NCBI RefSeq assembly: GCF_040954645.1
Contig: NC_092807.1
Span: 81,541,017-81,605,016 of the forward strand
Direction: 5' to 3'
Length of the DNA: 64,000 nucleotides
Origin: Diabrotica undecimpunctata
Taxonomy: Eukaryota > Arthropoda > Insecta > Coleoptera > Chrysomelidae
The translations under genes were made by a program, and so were the position numbers. The notes under the pieces are model-generated. The model was not told where the DNA came from, made no database searches, and saw only the letters and a list, made by a program, of their open reading frames with translations. Positions 62,663-64,000 of this stretch are shown here, in pieces (the stretch's first letter is position 1; every line of letters begins with the position of its first letter).

Positions 62663-62820
62663 CCTAGGTTTGTCGGTCTGTTGTAAATAAAGCTACTTAT
62701 TTGAATATAAAACTGTATAGAAGAGTTGTTGCGCACAAACATAGTGTACAGACCAATACATTAAACACAAAAGCCCTAGCCAAACATTCTTTAGAAAAAA
62801 GCCATTTTTTTGATTTTAAA
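62661..62820 (+). pseudogene. Penelope-like GIY-YIG fragment
   Basis: Reads [20 protein letters not shown], then LNTKALAKHSLEKSHFFDF. YVGR with a later ALA.HS...H is the GIY-YIG nuclease pattern. The inverted partner lies on the other side of the (AT)n tract. Confidence 0.65.
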
Positions 62821-62843
62821 CCATGCCATTACAGTTTACTTAC

Positions 62844-62966
<123 letters not shown>

Positions 62967-63054
62967 TATTATAAATTATTTCTGAAATTTTTAGATTGTT
63001 AGGCCAATAATAATTATAACACCTTCATATTGTGTTAAATATATATGTAAGAAA

Positions 63055-63310
63055 TACTATACCCTTTTTTGGCAATTATTTTAGCATTTTTGATGTTATT
63101 ATGTCAATTCCTGGTCACTTTTTAATATTTAGTCTCAAGATTTCTTTTTTAAGTTATTTTGGCGTTGTTAATCTTATTGTCTTTACTAATGGTTTTTTTA
63201 CATTTAAATAGTTAATAATTTCTTGATATTTTTCATTGGTCTGTGGTTGGAAAACGGTTGCTAAATGTTCAGCAAATAATTCTGATTTTTCAGTAAGTGT
63301 GTTTACTATT
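63055..63310 (-). pseudogene. Jockey-like RT N-terminal fragment
   Basis: The minus strand reads NTLTEKSELFAEHLATVFQP (about 63245-63305), then ILRLNIKK and PGIDIITSKMLK (about 63078-63115). These match the K...A..F..VF.P and KKAPG.D.I....LK..P blocks at the start of Jockey RTs. No RT core follows. Confidence 0.6.
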
Positions 63311-64000
63311 AAAGTTGTTACCGATAAAAAAAAAGGATACAGCTAATTGTGACACATTAAAAGGAAAAGCCTGAGATGGTGAAGCCAATATTAGAAATTA
63401 AGTAAGATTTATGGTTAAATAAAATTTAAAATTAATCAATTATTATTTTAATAAGATTAAATAACAGGGAATGTAACCAATACAAAAGAAAATATAAAAT
63501 TTACTTGAAGTACTACAATAGAATAGGCTTAGCTCAAAAGAATGAGAGTAGTGCTCAGAGAGGAGGTTGGTACGTTTGCTTGCCTGTAGTAACCTAAGAT
63601 AGTTAGATCAATCCTAAGATGATCTTGAGATGGGCGCCAGGGTGAATTTTGAATATCACTCCCATTTGGGATATATGTAATTATATACTAACTGAAAAAT
63701 AAATGATAGGAAACAAATAAAAATCAGAAATGCTTTATACACTATATTCAAATCTTATGTACTATCCCAACCCTATACTTATATACCCTAACCAATTATT
63801 AAAATATATCCCCAAAATATATTTACAAAAAAAAACAGTTACCTAAAAAAAATGACCCAAAATATAATAATTATATACAACAATTGATTTACACTGTCCT
63901 CTGGCAATGAGGTAAAATGGTCTGGGATTATTGGTTGGATAACTCACTTGGAGTAAATAATAATTAAAATATTATAAAACAATTAAGTACTTATATAAGT
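63311..64000. other. AT-rich stretch, nothing recognised
   Basis: No element recognised. A GC-richer stretch at 63530-63650 has no coding sense. Confidence 0.4.

Overview
This window looks like a heterochromatin-like, transposon-dense stretch of an insect or other arthropod nuclear genome. The evidence is the family mix (Ty3-type and BEL/Pao LTR elements, R1-like, Jockey/RTE-like and R4-like non-LTR elements, Penelope-like elements, piggyBac, Tc1/mariner, PIF/Harbinger, MULE and Helitron pieces), the AT-rich spacers and the long (TA)n tracts. The species cannot be told from the sequence. I found no host gene, tRNA, rRNA, CRISPR array or bacterial operon. Almost every long reading frame belongs to a mobile element, and most are broken.

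Layout. (1) 166-5833: young Ty3-type LTR element on the minus strand, CTCT target duplication, two nearly identical 1367-bp LTRs, internally deleted pol; it sits in a Tc1/mariner remnant. (2) 7.1-8.6 kb: scraps of Penelope-like and non-LTR elements. (3) 9652-23631: a piggyBac element with TTAA duplications and 19-bp inverted ends, split by a complete 9.4-kb env-bearing BEL/Pao element (9913-19280) and by a Penelope-like element (20696-22793). (4) 24.2-30.3 kb: Tc1 remnant, a Harbinger element with a MADF gene, non-LTR 3' ends. (5) 30.3-33.8 kb: inverted Penelope-like copies, one carrying a non-LTR insertion. (6) 34137-37646: deleted 412-like LTR element whose pol ends in a broken macro domain related to the OARD1/TARG1 family. 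(7) 40.85-51.4 kb: Helitron helicase remnant split by a 10.2-kb R1-like element (41001-51191, 15-bp duplication), itself split by an oppositely oriented R1-like element (about 42293-46275). (8) 51661-54022: second Harbinger element with MADF gene. (9) 54191-57421: roughly 1.2-kb palindrome with a 13-bp duplication, one arm split by a FLYWCH/MULE transposon with a 9-bp duplication. (10) 57.5-64 kb: a MITE, an R4-like element split by a Jockey/RTE-like element, paired Penelope-like GIY-YIG pieces around (AT)n, and a non-LTR RT scrap.

The genes do not cooperate in a pathway; the biology is layered insertion. Relative ages follow from nesting and LTR divergence: the Ty3-type element is youngest (two LTR mismatches seen by eye), BEL/Pao is next (about six in 468 bp), and the 412-like element is older. 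The most unusual items are the macro domain in the 412-like element, the covarying hairpin array in the Ty3-type LTRs, the gag start codon inside the LTR, hammerhead-like motifs in Penelope-type ends, and the palindrome/MULE composite. All calls were made by reading sequence and recognising families; no database search or folding program was run.
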